From the NCBI RefSeq assembly GCF_022836495.1, contig NZ_BQXM01000036.1, positions 1 to 56,524 of the forward strand: a DNA stretch of 56,524 nt, in the 5' to 3' direction. This stretch comes from Desulforhabdus sp. TSK (GTDB taxonomy: Bacteria; Desulfobacterota; Syntrophobacteria; Syntrophobacterales; Syntrophobacteraceae). The notes under the pieces are model-generated. The model was not told the DNA's origin and did not search any database. It saw only the letters and a list, made by a program, of their open reading frames with translations. This document shows, piece after piece, positions 15,887-24,636 of this stretch. A program made the translations under genes and the position numbers. Position 1 is the stretch's first letter. Each line of letters begins with the position of its first letter.

Positions 15887-16357
15887 ATGAGTGTGACGGC
15901 ACGAGACGTCATGGAGACCCGGTTTCGCACCCTTTCCCCCCAAACTCCCATCACCGAAGCGGTGAAGATTCTGGAAGAGGCCAGTGAGGAGCGGGGACAG
16001 CGCGTCTTCGGCATCACGGTGACGGACGAAAAGGGGCTTCTTGTCGGCATGCTTTCCATGTACGACATTTTGCTCCTCATGCGCCCCAAGCACATTCACA
16101 TTTGGGGAGAAATGAAGGACATCGATGTGGATGGCTTCATCGATGAAGCCTGCATCCGGGCTCAGCCCATCCTCGTGGGGGATATCATGACGACGGATGT
16201 CATCACCATCGCCCCGGACACACACCTCATGTTCATCCTGGACCTCATGATCAAGAAGCATATTCGCCGCATCCCAGTCCTGGACACGGGGAAACTGGTG
16301 GGCATTGTCTATATTTCGACGGTTTTCCAGCATCTGATGCGTCGCATGAACCGCTGA
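15887..16357 (+). CDS. Two-CBS-domain protein
   Basis: A 156-residue protein made of a CBS pair (Bateman module). The first CBS starts VTARDVMETRFRTLSP and ends with the VGMLSMYDILLL strand; the second starts VGDIMTTDVITIAPD and ends VGIVYISTVFQHL. Such modules bind adenosine nucleotides and report energy state. There is no attached enzyme, so it probably acts on a partner or by itself as a sensor. The next gene, 56 nt on, carries four more CBS motifs, and the two are probably cotranscribed. Confidence 0.88.
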   Translation: MSVTARDVMETRFRTLSPQTPITEAVKILEEASEERGQRVFGITVTDEKGLLVGMLSMYDILLLMRPKHIHIWGEMKDIDVDGFIDEACIRAQPILVGDIMTTDVITIAPDTHLMFILDLMIKKHIRRIPVLDTGKLVGIVYISTVFQHLMRRMNR

Positions 16358-16413
16358 GGAACTGCCGATTTTAAGGCACAATCTTGCAGGTCACACAGAA
16401 AGCAGGGCACCCG

Positions 16414-17316
16414 ATGAAACCCGCCGAACGGAAAAATGTGCTGAGCCATTTGAAAGTGAGGGAAGCCATGCGCCGGCTGACGGTCCATCTCCCTCGCGAC
16501 GCTTCACTGGAAAAGGCCGCCCGATTCACCATCAAGTACAAGGTCAACGCACTCCTCGTCACGGGACAGGACCTGGAGCCCGTGGGAGTGGTTTCCAAGA
16601 CAGACCTCATGGGCGCCTACTACGCCGAGATGCCACTGGAAGCGCCGGTGGAATCCGTCATGATGGCCCCTCCCCTCTTTTGCCGCATGGAAGATTCCCT
16701 GGAATCGGCTCTCGAATCCATGCGCACAGGCAGGGTCCACCGCCTCTTCGTCCTGGGAGACGATTCCCCCGAGGCAGTGGGGGTTCTCGCCAACCCGGAC
16801 ATCGTTGGATTGCTTTACAGGTATTGCCACCGGTGTGAGAAGAGCATCATTCGATCGCGGAGTGCCGGCCCGGACAAGAGCTTCGCCGACCGCTTCAAGG
16901 TCGCGGAAGTGATGACTCCCTCCGTCCAGGCACACCGCAGGGATGAGAGCCTGACGCAGGTCATGGAAGGACTTTCGGCTCATCGCCTCGGAGCCGTTCT
17001 CATCACAGACGAGGCAGGACTCCCGGTGGGAGTGCTTTCCAAGACCGACCTCATCATGGCGTACAAGCACGGGATTCCCACGACCACCCGCGCCGAAGCC
17101 GTCATGCATGCTCCCGTGACCACCTGCGACCAGGAAGACCCCTTGGCCCTGGCCGTTCACAAGATGATTTTTTCCGATGTCTACCGGCTTTTTGTCCACA
17201 GGGACAATCCTCAAAACATCGTGGGCGTACTCTCCCTCACGGATGCCGCCAGGATCCGGTCCGGCTCCTGCCGCGCCTGCATGAGCAGCCGCATTCAGGT
17301 TGAATCTGCATCCTGA
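16414..17316 (+). CDS. Four-CBS-domain protein
   Basis: 300 residues forming two Bateman modules in tandem. CBS starts are VREAMRRLTVHLPRD, VESVMMAPPLFCRMED, VAEVMTPSVQAHRRD and AEAVMHAPVTTCDQED; the strand motif VGVVSKTDLMGAYYAE recurs almost unchanged as VGVLSKTDLIMAYKHG, showing internal duplication. Between modules is a Cys-containing linker (YRYCHRCEK), and the C-terminus ends SCRACMSS, so a metal site is possible. The start is taken at ATG 16414; an upstream TTG has no ribosome site. It probably works with the preceding CBS protein. Ligand and target are unknown. Confidence 0.85.
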   Translation: MKPAERKNVLSHLKVREAMRRLTVHLPRDASLEKAARFTIKYKVNALLVTGQDLEPVGVVSKTDLMGAYYAEMPLEAPVESVMMAPPLFCRMEDSLESALESMRTGRVHRLFVLGDDSPEAVGVLANPDIVGLLYRYCHRCEKSIIRSRSAGPDKSFADRFKVAEVMTPSVQAHRRDESLTQVMEGLSAHRLGAVLITDEAGLPVGVLSKTDLIMAYKHGIPTTTRAEAVMHAPVTTCDQEDPLALAVHKMIFSDVYRLFVHRDNPQNIVGVLSLTDAARIRSGSCRACMSSRIQVESAS

Positions 17317-17375
17317 TCGCCCGTACCGATGCATTACGGCACTCCACCGAACCGTCCATGTACGGGCACGATTTT

Positions 17376-17840
17376 TCAGTCGAATTTGAGCCCCATACAT
17401 TGTGCACAGTAGTATTTTCCACTTTGCATGGAGTAGGCATCTTCGCTGAGCCTGATAACCGCGTTGCACTTTGAGCATCGCGTGGGCTCAAATTTGGGCG
17501 GATTCTGGAGCTTCACAAAATTATACTCATTGGTTCCATGCCAGACGTACTTTTCCGTCTCGAAAGCATCCCGGCATTTTCTGCACTCTCGCCAATCCCC
17601 TTCGTGCCCCTCATTGTAGTGGTATGCACAGAGGGTATAGTTGCTGTGATTCCTGTAGCAACTGTTGCGGGCATAGGAAAAGAGCACATACTGGTCCTCG
17701 TCATCACAGATCCACTGATTGCAGCATTCGGTTTTGGTCAATTTGCCCTGTTTTCCGCACAGTCCACAGCGGGGAGCGTCTTTTTGGCCTGCTGCCCCCG
17801 AGGAGCTTTTATGCCTGCCTGCCGTTTTCTTTTTAACCAT
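17376..17840 (-). CDS. Cysteine-rich zinc-ribbon protein, unknown function
   Basis: A 154-residue protein with many cysteines and histidines arranged like several zinc-binding sites: CGLCGKQGKLTKTECC, WICDDEDQY, CYRNHSNYTLCAYHYNEGH, ECRKCRDAF, then CSKCNAVIRL and CAQC near the end. The N-terminus is Lys/Ser/Gly-rich and may be disordered. The start MVKKKTAGRHK follows GAGGAG at 7 nt. I do not recognise a named family. It converges on the CBS operon and lies 41 nt upstream of no gene on its own strand, so it is probably monocistronic. Confidence 0.75.
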   Translation of the reverse strand: MVKKKTAGRHKSSSGAAGQKDAPRCGLCGKQGKLTKTECCNQWICDDEDQYVLFSYARNSCYRNHSNYTLCAYHYNEGHEGDWRECRKCRDAFETEKYVWHGTNEYNFVKLQNPPKFEPTRCSKCNAVIRLSEDAYSMQSGKYYCAQCMGLKFD

Positions 17841-17899
17841 GACGCAACTCCTCACATCGTACGATCTGGCAACGCACTGTCCGGCCTCAAGGCCCCCCT

Positions 17900-18889
17900 T
17901 CAGCTCCCCAGCCGTTTACGAGCGGGCTGGCCGAGGGAAGCGGGGGCGGTTCCATGGAAGAAGCGGATGAGGGGAAGGGACCAAGGGTGTTTCTCTGCCC
18001 ATTGTTCAACGGCTCTTTTCTGGGAAAAGTGCATGAGGAGGAGCACAAAGATCATGAGGGGGAAAGGGGCCACCTGGAAGACCTGAGCGGGTATGGAAGG
18101 CCACTGATTCTGGAAGGAAATGCCCATCATCTGCAGCCAGGCGAAGAGATAGGCCCCGCAGGCCACCTTGACGGGATGCCATCCCCCGAAGATCACGATG
18201 GCGAGAGCGATCCACCCCATGCCTTCAGCTCCCTGGGGCCGCCCCCAGCCGGGTTTTGTGCACAGGGAAAACGCGGCTCCCGCCACCCCCACCAGAGCGC
18301 CTCCGGCCAGCACGTAGAGCATCTGCAGCCGCCGGACGTTGATGCCCCGGGCATAGGCAGCCTGGGGATGCTCGCCCACGGCCCGCAGCTCCAGCCCCCA
18401 GCGCGTGCCGTACATGTAAAACCACACCAGGCCGATGAGCAAAAAATTCAGGTAGACCAGCAGGTTCTGATGGAAAAGGATCGGCCCCAGGACCGGAAGT
18501 TCATTCAGAAACGGGACTGGAAGGGGCAGGACCTGCGGGCCGTGGAGGCGCGCGAAAGGATTGCCCAGGAAATAAGCCAGGTCGCGGCACATGAGGGTCA
18601 GCACGAAGCCCACCGCCAGCTGGGACTGGCCCAGAAAGATGCCGGCGACTCCCACGACGGCAGCCACCGCCGCCCCCGTTAGAGCCGCCGCGCCGAAGCC
18701 CAGCAGCAGGCTCCCGGTCTCGAACGTCACGGCGAAAGCCACCATGGCGGACAGGAGGAGAGTGCCGTCGAGGGAGAGATTGATGACCCCCGCCTTTTCC
18801 GTGAGGGTCTCCCCCAGCACTGCAAAGACCAGCGGTGCGGCCCCGGCTACGACACCGGCCAGGAGGACGATAAAATTCAGCTCATGCAT
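17900..18889 (-). CDS. BMP-type ABC importer, permease subunit 2
   Basis: A 329-residue inner-membrane permease of the branched-chain/ribose type (BPD_transp_2), as in the BmpA/YufQ nucleoside importers. About nine hydrophobic segments; family landmarks include EKAGVINLSLDGTLL near the N-terminus and GLELRAVGEHPQAAYARGINV in the cytoplasmic loop that contacts the ATPase. The ATG at 18889 overlaps the stop of the upstream permease by 8 nt (ATGCATGA), showing translational coupling. It is the last gene of the four-gene transporter operon. Confidence 0.88.
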   Translation of the reverse strand: MHELNFIVLLAGVVAGAAPLVFAVLGETLTEKAGVINLSLDGTLLLSAMVAFAVTFETGSLLLGFGAAALTGAAVAAVVGVAGIFLGQSQLAVGFVLTLMCRDLAYFLGNPFARLHGPQVLPLPVPFLNELPVLGPILFHQNLLVYLNFLLIGLVWFYMYGTRWGLELRAVGEHPQAAYARGINVRRLQMLYVLAGGALVGVAGAAFSLCTKPGWGRPQGAEGMGWIALAIVIFGGWHPVKVACGAYLFAWLQMMGISFQNQWPSIPAQVFQVAPFPLMIFVLLLMHFSQKRAVEQWAEKHPWSLPLIRFFHGTAPASLGQPARKRLGS

Positions 18890-19967
18890 GACGTTCCCCT
18901 CCGGCCCGGCGAGCCGTCTCGGCGTCCCTCCGCTCCGCTGCCTTCTCCCTCCACCCATGCACCAGGAGCGTTGCCAGCACGAGCGCGCCCTGGATGACTC
19001 CACTCAGGGATGAATCCACCTGGAGCATCATGGGCAGCTGGATGCTCCCCACATTGAGGGCGGCAAAGAAGAAGGCGATGAAAGGAATCCAGAGCAGCCG
19101 ATAGTTGGCCAGCATGACCACCAGCAGAGCCAGGTAGCCATACTGACTTGAAATGGAAGGAATGAGACGGTGATAGACGCCCGTCACCTGGAATGTCCCC
19201 GCCAGCCCCGCCAGCCCTCCGCCCAGTACCATGGCCAGGAGCATCCACCGTCCGGCATGGAGCCCGAAAAGCGGGGCTGCGCGGACATTGCCGCCGACAG
19301 CCTTGAGGGCGAGCCCGATGCGCGTGGACTGGAGCAGCCGGCCCGTTCCCAGGATGACGGCCACCGTGAAGAGGAGGGCATGGGGCGACACACGCCAACC
19401 CTCCAACGACGGAAGCCACAGCTCGGGGGGAAACGGCTCCGTGCCGCTCATGGAAGCGATGCCGGGGCGTTTCCACGGTCCGAAAATCAGCCAGAGGGAG
19501 ATGCTCTGTGCCACAAAGTTGAGCCCCAACCCGCCGAAGATTTCATTGACCCCGCCCTTGCTCTTGAGAAGCCCCGCCAGGAGAGCCCAGACGCCCCCCG
19601 AAAGCGCCCCGGCGAGGGCGCTCAGCACCAGCCACAGCAGGGGAAATTCACTCCCGACTCCCCAGCGCAGGGCGGCCGTGGCCCCCATGGCCCCCATGAA
19701 CACCTGCCCTTCCACCCCGATGTTCCACAGCCCGATGCGAAAGGTATACTGCAGCCCGCAGGCGCAAAGGGTGAGAGGAACCCACACCGTCAGCACCTGG
19801 GCGATCTTGGTCCAGGACCCCAGGGACCCTTCCAGGAGATAGCGGTACCCCTGAAGGGGTGGGGCCTTGGCCAGGAGCAAAACGGCCGTGGTGAAAGCCA
19901 GCACGACACCGAGGCTCATGCAGAGCTCCACGGCGATTCCCTTGAGGGTTTCAGACTTTTCCCGCAA
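18882..19967 (-). CDS. BMP-type ABC importer, permease subunit 1
   Basis: A 361-residue permease of the same family as the following gene, matching YufP-type proteins. It has the LWNIGVEGQVFMGAMGA motif after the third membrane segment, GGVNEIFGGLGLNFVA, and GLALKAVGGNVRAAPLFG in the ATPase-contact loop. Start at ATG 19967, overlapping the end of the ATPase gene by 17 nt. Together with the other permease it would form the transmembrane pore for the ligand captured by the BMP binding protein encoded upstream. Confidence 0.88.
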   Translation of the reverse strand: MREKSETLKGIAVELCMSLGVVLAFTTAVLLLAKAPPLQGYRYLLEGSLGSWTKIAQVLTVWVPLTLCACGLQYTFRIGLWNIGVEGQVFMGAMGATAALRWGVGSEFPLLWLVLSALAGALSGGVWALLAGLLKSKGGVNEIFGGLGLNFVAQSISLWLIFGPWKRPGIASMSGTEPFPPELWLPSLEGWRVSPHALLFTVAVILGTGRLLQSTRIGLALKAVGGNVRAAPLFGLHAGRWMLLAMVLGGGLAGLAGTFQVTGVYHRLIPSISSQYGYLALLVVMLANYRLLWIPFIAFFFAALNVGSIQLPMMLQVDSSLSGVIQGALVLATLLVHGWREKAAERRDAETARRAGGERHA

Positions 19968-21411
19968 TGGCTCTTCCCAGTTGGTTGAAGTCCGTTTCGT
20001 CGGTTTTCACATTGAGCACGATGGATCCATTGTAGAACACGAGGACCCGGTGGGACACCCGGAGGATCTCGTCCAGCTCCGCGGAGCTGAAGAGGATGGT
20101 GGTCCCGTTGGCGCAGAGCCCCTGCAGTTGCTGCCAGAACCACCGGGCGGATTCCAGGTCGAGTCCCCGGGTGGGCTGTTCCAGCAGGAGCACTATGGGC
20201 GCTTCGGGGACGAGGGAAAGGAGGATGCGCTGCTGGTTGCCCCCCGAAAGGGATTCCACGGGAGAATCGGCCCTGCCTCGAATGCGAAAGCGGTCGATGC
20301 GCTTTTCCGTCCAGCTGGTGACCTCGTTCCATGGAATAACGAAGGTGCGGTCGTGAAAGGCAAGGGCAAAATGCTCCGAGAGGGTGAGGCCGGGCACCAG
20401 CCCCTCCTCCAGGCGCGCAGTGGGGAGAAAGGTGACACCGGATCGCCGGAACTCCAGGGGGTCGAGTCCATTCATGACGCGTTCTCCCAGCCGGATGAGC
20501 CCCCCGAGCGGTTCCTCCAGCCCGGCGGCCAGCCTCAGAAAGGGGCCCTGCCCGCTCCCCTCGAGCCCTGCCAGCCCCACGACCTCCCCCCTGCGGAAGG
20601 ATGCGGAGCCTCGCGTCAGTCCAGCCCTGCCGCCGGTGGCCGAAACCTCTTCAAAGGAGAGCACGGTGCTCCCCAGGGAGGCCGTGCACCGGGGTGGCGG
20701 CGCGGGAGGCGTCCCGAACATCATGCCCAGGACCTGTTCCGTGTCGAAGGGAGCGTCCAGATTTCCCGCCACCGCTCCGTCACACAGCACCGTTACACGG
20801 TCGCAGAGGGCTTCCACATCCTCCAGCTTGTGCGAAACGATCAGAAGCGTCTTTCCCTGGGAGGCCAGCCGCTTCAAGGCCTCGAAGAGGACTTCCTTCT
20901 GAACGGGGGAAATGCCCGTGGTGGGCTCGTCCAGAATGAGGACGTCCACTCCCAGGGTTAGAAAGCGGAGCAGCTCCAGTTGCTGGCGCTCCCCCAGCGT
21001 GAGCTTCCCGACGGGAAGACCCGGATTCAGCTGAAACCCCAGCTGCCGGCACCACTCCTCCAGCTTCCGCTCATAATAGGCCCTGGACTGCAGGAAGCCC
21101 GAGGCCTGCCCCAGCATGAAATTTTCCAGCACCGTAAGGGGAAGAAAATCCAGGGGCTCCTGGTACAGCATACCGATGCCGAGGTCCAGGGCCGCCGCCG
21201 GCGTACCATATTCCACGGGACGCCCATCGAACAGAATCCTACCGCTGGTCTTGACCGTGTACCCGGAGAGGATCTTCATGAGGGTGCTTTTGCCGGCGCC
21301 GTTCTCCCCCAGAATCCCGTGAATCCTGCCGGGCTCCACCCGAAAGCTGATCCCCCGGTTGGCGACGGATGCTCCGTAGTGCTTATGGATGTCTTGAAAT
21401 TCAATCACCAT
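19951..21411 (-). CDS. BMP-type ABC importer, ATP-binding subunit with two ABC domains
   Basis: A 486-residue double ATPase of the RbsA/YufO type. The N-terminal domain is canonical: Walker A GENGAGKSTL near 37, signature LTLGERQQLE and Walker B VLILDEPTTG. The C-terminal domain is degenerate as usual for the family: LEGSGQGPFLRL in place of Walker A, LSGGNQQRILLS as signature and IVLLLEQPTRGL as Walker B, where Glu replaces the usual Asp-Glu pattern. It powers the import complex with the two permeases that follow and overlap it. A palindromic repeat lies in the 174-nt gap before it. Confidence 0.9.
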   Translation of the reverse strand: MVIEFQDIHKHYGASVANRGISFRVEPGRIHGILGENGAGKSTLMKILSGYTVKTSGRILFDGRPVEYGTPAAALDLGIGMLYQEPLDFLPLTVLENFMLGQASGFLQSRAYYERKLEEWCRQLGFQLNPGLPVGKLTLGERQQLELLRFLTLGVDVLILDEPTTGISPVQKEVLFEALKRLASQGKTLLIVSHKLEDVEALCDRVTVLCDGAVAGNLDAPFDTEQVLGMMFGTPPAPPPRCTASLGSTVLSFEEVSATGGRAGLTRGSASFRRGEVVGLAGLEGSGQGPFLRLAAGLEEPLGGLIRLGERVMNGLDPLEFRRSGVTFLPTARLEEGLVPGLTLSEHFALAFHDRTFVIPWNEVTSWTEKRIDRFRIRGRADSPVESLSGGNQQRILLSLVPEAPIVLLLEQPTRGLDLESARWFWQQLQGLCANGTTILFSSAELDEILRVSHRVLVFYNGSIVLNVKTDETDFNQLGRAIAGKV

Positions 21412-21479
21412 TTCGATGAGATCCCGCGCACGAAGGGGTAGAATCCAAACGCCTGAGATCCTGACTTATTGATGATCAC

Positions 21480-21550
21480 GTAGGAGCGGCTTCCAGCCGC
21501 GATTCTATAGGGAGCAGGCTATTTCTATCGCGGCTGGAAGCCGCTCCTAC
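21480..21550. repeat. GTAGGAGCGGC-family REP inside the transporter operon
   Basis: GTAGGAGCGGCTTCCAGCCG at 21480-21499 begins a 23-bp arm that pairs perfectly with 21528-21550 around a 25-nt loop. It stands between the binding-protein gene and the ATPase gene, where a stable RNA hairpin could protect the upstream message, as REP elements do in malE-malF. Confidence 0.85.
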
Positions 21551-21585
21551 AAAAGTCAAGATTTCAACTGTTCGCAACATAACCC

Positions 21586-22782
21586 CTACTTGGCGGCGCT
21601 GCTCTGTCCTTCCATGCCCTGGAGGAGCTGCTTCATGTTCCAGATCTGCTCGTCTTTGGCGATTTCCCCGTCTTTCAGGAAGGGCGTCCCATCTTGATAA
21701 TTCAGAGGTCCCTGAAAAAGATTGGCCTTGCCGGAGCCGAGGTCCTGGATGAAAGTTTCGAGGGCTTCACGATCTTTCTCGGACAGCGCAGGACCTTTCA
21801 TGAACCCGATGGAGCTGGTGCTGGGGTTGTCGATGGCCTTCCAATCGGGGCCAAGCCACTGCCACTGGGATTTCCACTGGCCTTTCATGGCCGAACCGAT
21901 GAGGGCCTCGTATCCTGGAACCCAGTTGTAGTAGGGCACGCCCAGGCACACATCTTCAGCCCCTTCACAGGCGCCCTTGTAATCGTAGGGAACGGCCCAG
22001 ACCTGCTGCCCCTGCTGCTTTTTCTGACGGGCCATGACGACGGCTTCGGGTGTGTCGATGCCGGAAATGACGACATCATACCCGGAATCGAAAAAGCGTT
22101 GCATGACCTGCGTGGGATCGGCCGTGACACCGGGGATGTTGAACCAGAAGCCGATCCAGGTGACTTGGAATTTCAGATCCCCCGCGGGCTTCTTGAGAAC
22201 TTTTTCCCAGGCATAGCGGGCGCCGAGATAGCTGGAGACGGCGAGACGCCGCGTTTCTTCATTGATAAGGGGCCCCAGGTAGCCGATTTTCCCCGTCCGG
22301 GTCGTGAGGGCAGCCGCAAAGCCAGCCATCATTTTGCCGTATTCCATGCGGCCCATGAGGTTGGAGAGGTTTTTGGGGGCCTTGCCCGAGAGCACGTCGT
22401 CCCCCGAGACATGGATGAAATAAACATCCGGATGCTGTGCGGCCGCCTCCAGGAGGCCGTCCTTCATGTCGTCGGAATTGGCAATGACGAGCTTGGCGCC
22501 CTTGGAAACCAGATCGTCCACCAGCTGGGGGATGGTGACCCCGGCCCGGTCGGCGGGGTTGACCTTATCGATGTAGATCATCTTGGTGCCGGGAAGCTTT
22601 TTTTCTATCTCCAGGGCGCCTTCATAGTGCGCCTGGCTCCACCCGTGATCATTGTAGGGTCCCACAAGCAGCAGCCCAAAGATGAACGGCTCGTCCGCGG
22701 CCTGTGCGACTCCCGGCTGCAAGGTCCAGGCACACGTCAGAATACAGGCAAGCATCACCCACGCACCAATACGCTTTCTCAT
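21586..22782 (-). CDS. BMP family ABC substrate-binding protein
   Basis: A 398-residue periplasmic binding protein of the basic membrane protein (BMP/PnrA) family, mostly known to bind nucleosides or purine-like ligands. The N-terminal signal (RKRIGAWVMLACILTC, cleavage probably after AQA) is followed by GLLLVGPYNDHGWSQAHYEGA, the family's first ligand-loop motif, and by VISGIDTPEAVVMA in the second lobe. Start MRKRIGAW follows AGGAGG at 7 nt. First gene of the operon with ATPase and two permeases downstream. The ligand here is not determinable from sequence alone. Confidence 0.88.
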   Translation of the reverse strand: MRKRIGAWVMLACILTCAWTLQPGVAQAADEPFIFGLLLVGPYNDHGWSQAHYEGALEIEKKLPGTKMIYIDKVNPADRAGVTIPQLVDDLVSKGAKLVIANSDDMKDGLLEAAAQHPDVYFIHVSGDDVLSGKAPKNLSNLMGRMEYGKMMAGFAAALTTRTGKIGYLGPLINEETRRLAVSSYLGARYAWEKVLKKPAGDLKFQVTWIGFWFNIPGVTADPTQVMQRFFDSGYDVVISGIDTPEAVVMARQKKQQGQQVWAVPYDYKGACEGAEDVCLGVPYYNWVPGYEALIGSAMKGQWKSQWQWLGPDWKAIDNPSTSSIGFMKGPALSEKDREALETFIQDLGSGKANLFQGPLNYQDGTPFLKDGEIAKDEQIWNMKQLLQGMEGQSSAAK

Positions 22783-22988
22783 CGCCGCTCCTCCTGAAAA
22801 AGGGACTGCAACCGTCAACGGATTCATCTATAAAGGACTCGATCCCTGTCTAATATCGGCTCAGGGAGACAGGTTCAAGGGAAAAATCCTTCCGGCTCCG
22901 ATTATATTGGCTGCGCACAAAACCCTTGGAGTATATAATCCGCTCCATGATTGTCAGCGAAAGGACTCTGCAGGAAACAGGAAACGGT

Positions 22989-24632
22989 ATGAACCAGCCA
23001 TGGCACGATGACCCCAGGGATTCTCCTTCCAGGAATCTCTTTGCACAGCTTGCGCTCTCGTACATTCCTCTTCTGACGCACCTGGTGGACCGCAACCCTT
23101 TCAGCCCCACCTACGGATGCTTTGACCGTGAATACTGGCATTACCGCACGTTGGATTTTCCATGCGGGATGAGCCAGGAATTCGTTCTTCCCTTCGCGCT
23201 GCTCTATACGAAGCCTTATCCCGGCAACAAATACCAGGGGTGGGAGAGGATGCGCGACATTGCCCTGGCAGGCATCCGCTTTGCCGTGAAGTCTTCCCGG
23301 AAAGACGGCACCTGTGACGACTATTTCCCTTACGAACGGGCCATGGGGGCAATGGTCTTTTCGACCTACGCCTGTGCGGAGGCTTACCGGCTGCTGGAAA
23401 TCCAGGACGAAGAACCCGTGGATTTTTTCAGAAGACGATGCGCCACGCTGGAAAAGCGCAATGAGGCGGGAAAGCTTTCAAACCACCAGGCTCTTGCCGC
23501 ACTGGCTGCTTATACCGTTTTCCAGATCACGGGAGACGACAGGCAGCGGCGGCTGGCCGAAGATCGGGTTTCCCTCGCCCTTTCCTGGCAGCATCCCGAG
23601 GAAGGGTGGTTTCAGGAATATGAAGGGGCCGATCCCGGATATCAAACCTGCACCATTGACTTTCTGGCGAAGTATTATCAGAAGAGCGGAGACCCATCCG
23701 TCCTCGGGCCTCTCAAAAAAGCCGTGGATTTTGCCTGGTATTTCATGCACCCCGACGGTTCTTACGGTGGTGAATACGGCAGCCGCAACACCTACCATTA
23801 CTATCCCCACGGCTTTGAAATCCTGGCCCCCTTCACGGAAAAGGCGGCTCAGCTCAATGACGCTTTCCTGTGCGGCGCCGCCTCCGGAAAGCGCTACCAC
23901 ATGGACGACGCGCGCCTCTGCTGCCACCTGGTCTACGACTGGCTTCAGTCCTACGACGATTTTCACCCTGCACGCCCTGCGCCCCTCAATGAAAGAGACG
24001 ACTTCCTGCGGTGGCTTCCCGGAGCGGGAATGGCCGTCTTCAAAAACAGCCGTTATTACGCCGTGTCCAACCTGAAAAAGGGGGGCGTCACCAAGGCTTT
24101 TTCCGCAGACGGGTGCCTCGGGAGCGATACGGGACTCATTGCCGAATGCGATGACGGTCGCGTGGTTGTCACGCACCTCCTGGACGAAGCGCATCGAGTG
24201 ACGGCAGATCCCGAAGCCGCGTCCTTTGAAGTGGAAGGGGTCTTCTCCGTGAGCTCTCGGAAGCTGGCCAGCCCTCTCAAGCTCATCCTCTTCCGGGGCG
24301 TCAACCTGACCTTCGGACGCTTCTTTCCCGACATGCTCCGATTTCTCCTCCAGAAGGCCCTCATTACGGGGAAGAAACGGACGCCGTATCGCTTCAAACG
24401 CAGGATTGAATTCCTGGACGCTGCCGTTCGCGTCACGGATATTTTGCCCCAAGCACTTCCCGTCCGCCGCATGGCGGCAGGATGCGACGCCACGTCCATC
24501 TACGTGGCGGCAAGCAACGTTTACCAGGAATCCGTCCTTCGCTGCCCCTGGATCCACGCTTCCGACGAACTGGTGAAGGAAGCCCGCACGGGTGGCACCC
24601 GGTGGCAAAGGCTGATGGAGGCCCGTAAGTGA
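22989..24632 (+). CDS. Hypothetical protein, possible alpha/alpha-toroid glycan-associated enzyme
   Basis: A 547-residue soluble protein. The first 350 residues contain recurring Trp/Tyr-rich helices (FDREYWHYRTLDF, WQHPEEGWFQEYEGADPGYQ, PDGSYGGEYGSRNTYHYYPHGFE) of the kind found in alpha/alpha-toroid enzymes such as heparinase-like lyases; the rest is beta-rich. This fold guess is an inference. No signal peptide is seen. The start is set at MNQPWHDDP because AGGA lies 6-8 nt before it; earlier ATG/TTG codons lack a ribosome site. A TATAAT at 22934-22939 could be its -10 box. It is followed 4 nt later by a flippase-like membrane gene, suggesting a joint role in envelope glycan handling. Confidence 0.65.
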   Translation: MNQPWHDDPRDSPSRNLFAQLALSYIPLLTHLVDRNPFSPTYGCFDREYWHYRTLDFPCGMSQEFVLPFALLYTKPYPGNKYQGWERMRDIALAGIRFAVKSSRKDGTCDDYFPYERAMGAMVFSTYACAEAYRLLEIQDEEPVDFFRRRCATLEKRNEAGKLSNHQALAALAAYTVFQITGDDRQRRLAEDRVSLALSWQHPEEGWFQEYEGADPGYQTCTIDFLAKYYQKSGDPSVLGPLKKAVDFAWYFMHPDGSYGGEYGSRNTYHYYPHGFEILAPFTEKAAQLNDAFLCGAASGKRYHMDDARLCCHLVYDWLQSYDDFHPARPAPLNERDDFLRWLPGAGMAVFKNSRYYAVSNLKKGGVTKAFSADGCLGSDTGLIAECDDGRVVVTHLLDEAHRVTADPEAASFEVEGVFSVSSRKLASPLKLILFRGVNLTFGRFFPDMLRFLLQKALITGKKRTPYRFKRRIEFLDAAVRVTDILPQALPVRRMAAGCDATSIYVAASNVYQESVLRCPWIHASDELVKEARTGGTRWQRLMEARK

Positions 24633-24636
24633 GCCC

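Noticed and set aside
22783-22988. Purine riboswitch upstream of the BMP operon
   Set aside because: Known in some Firmicutes for similar transporters, but no matching conserved core or paired stems were seen here.
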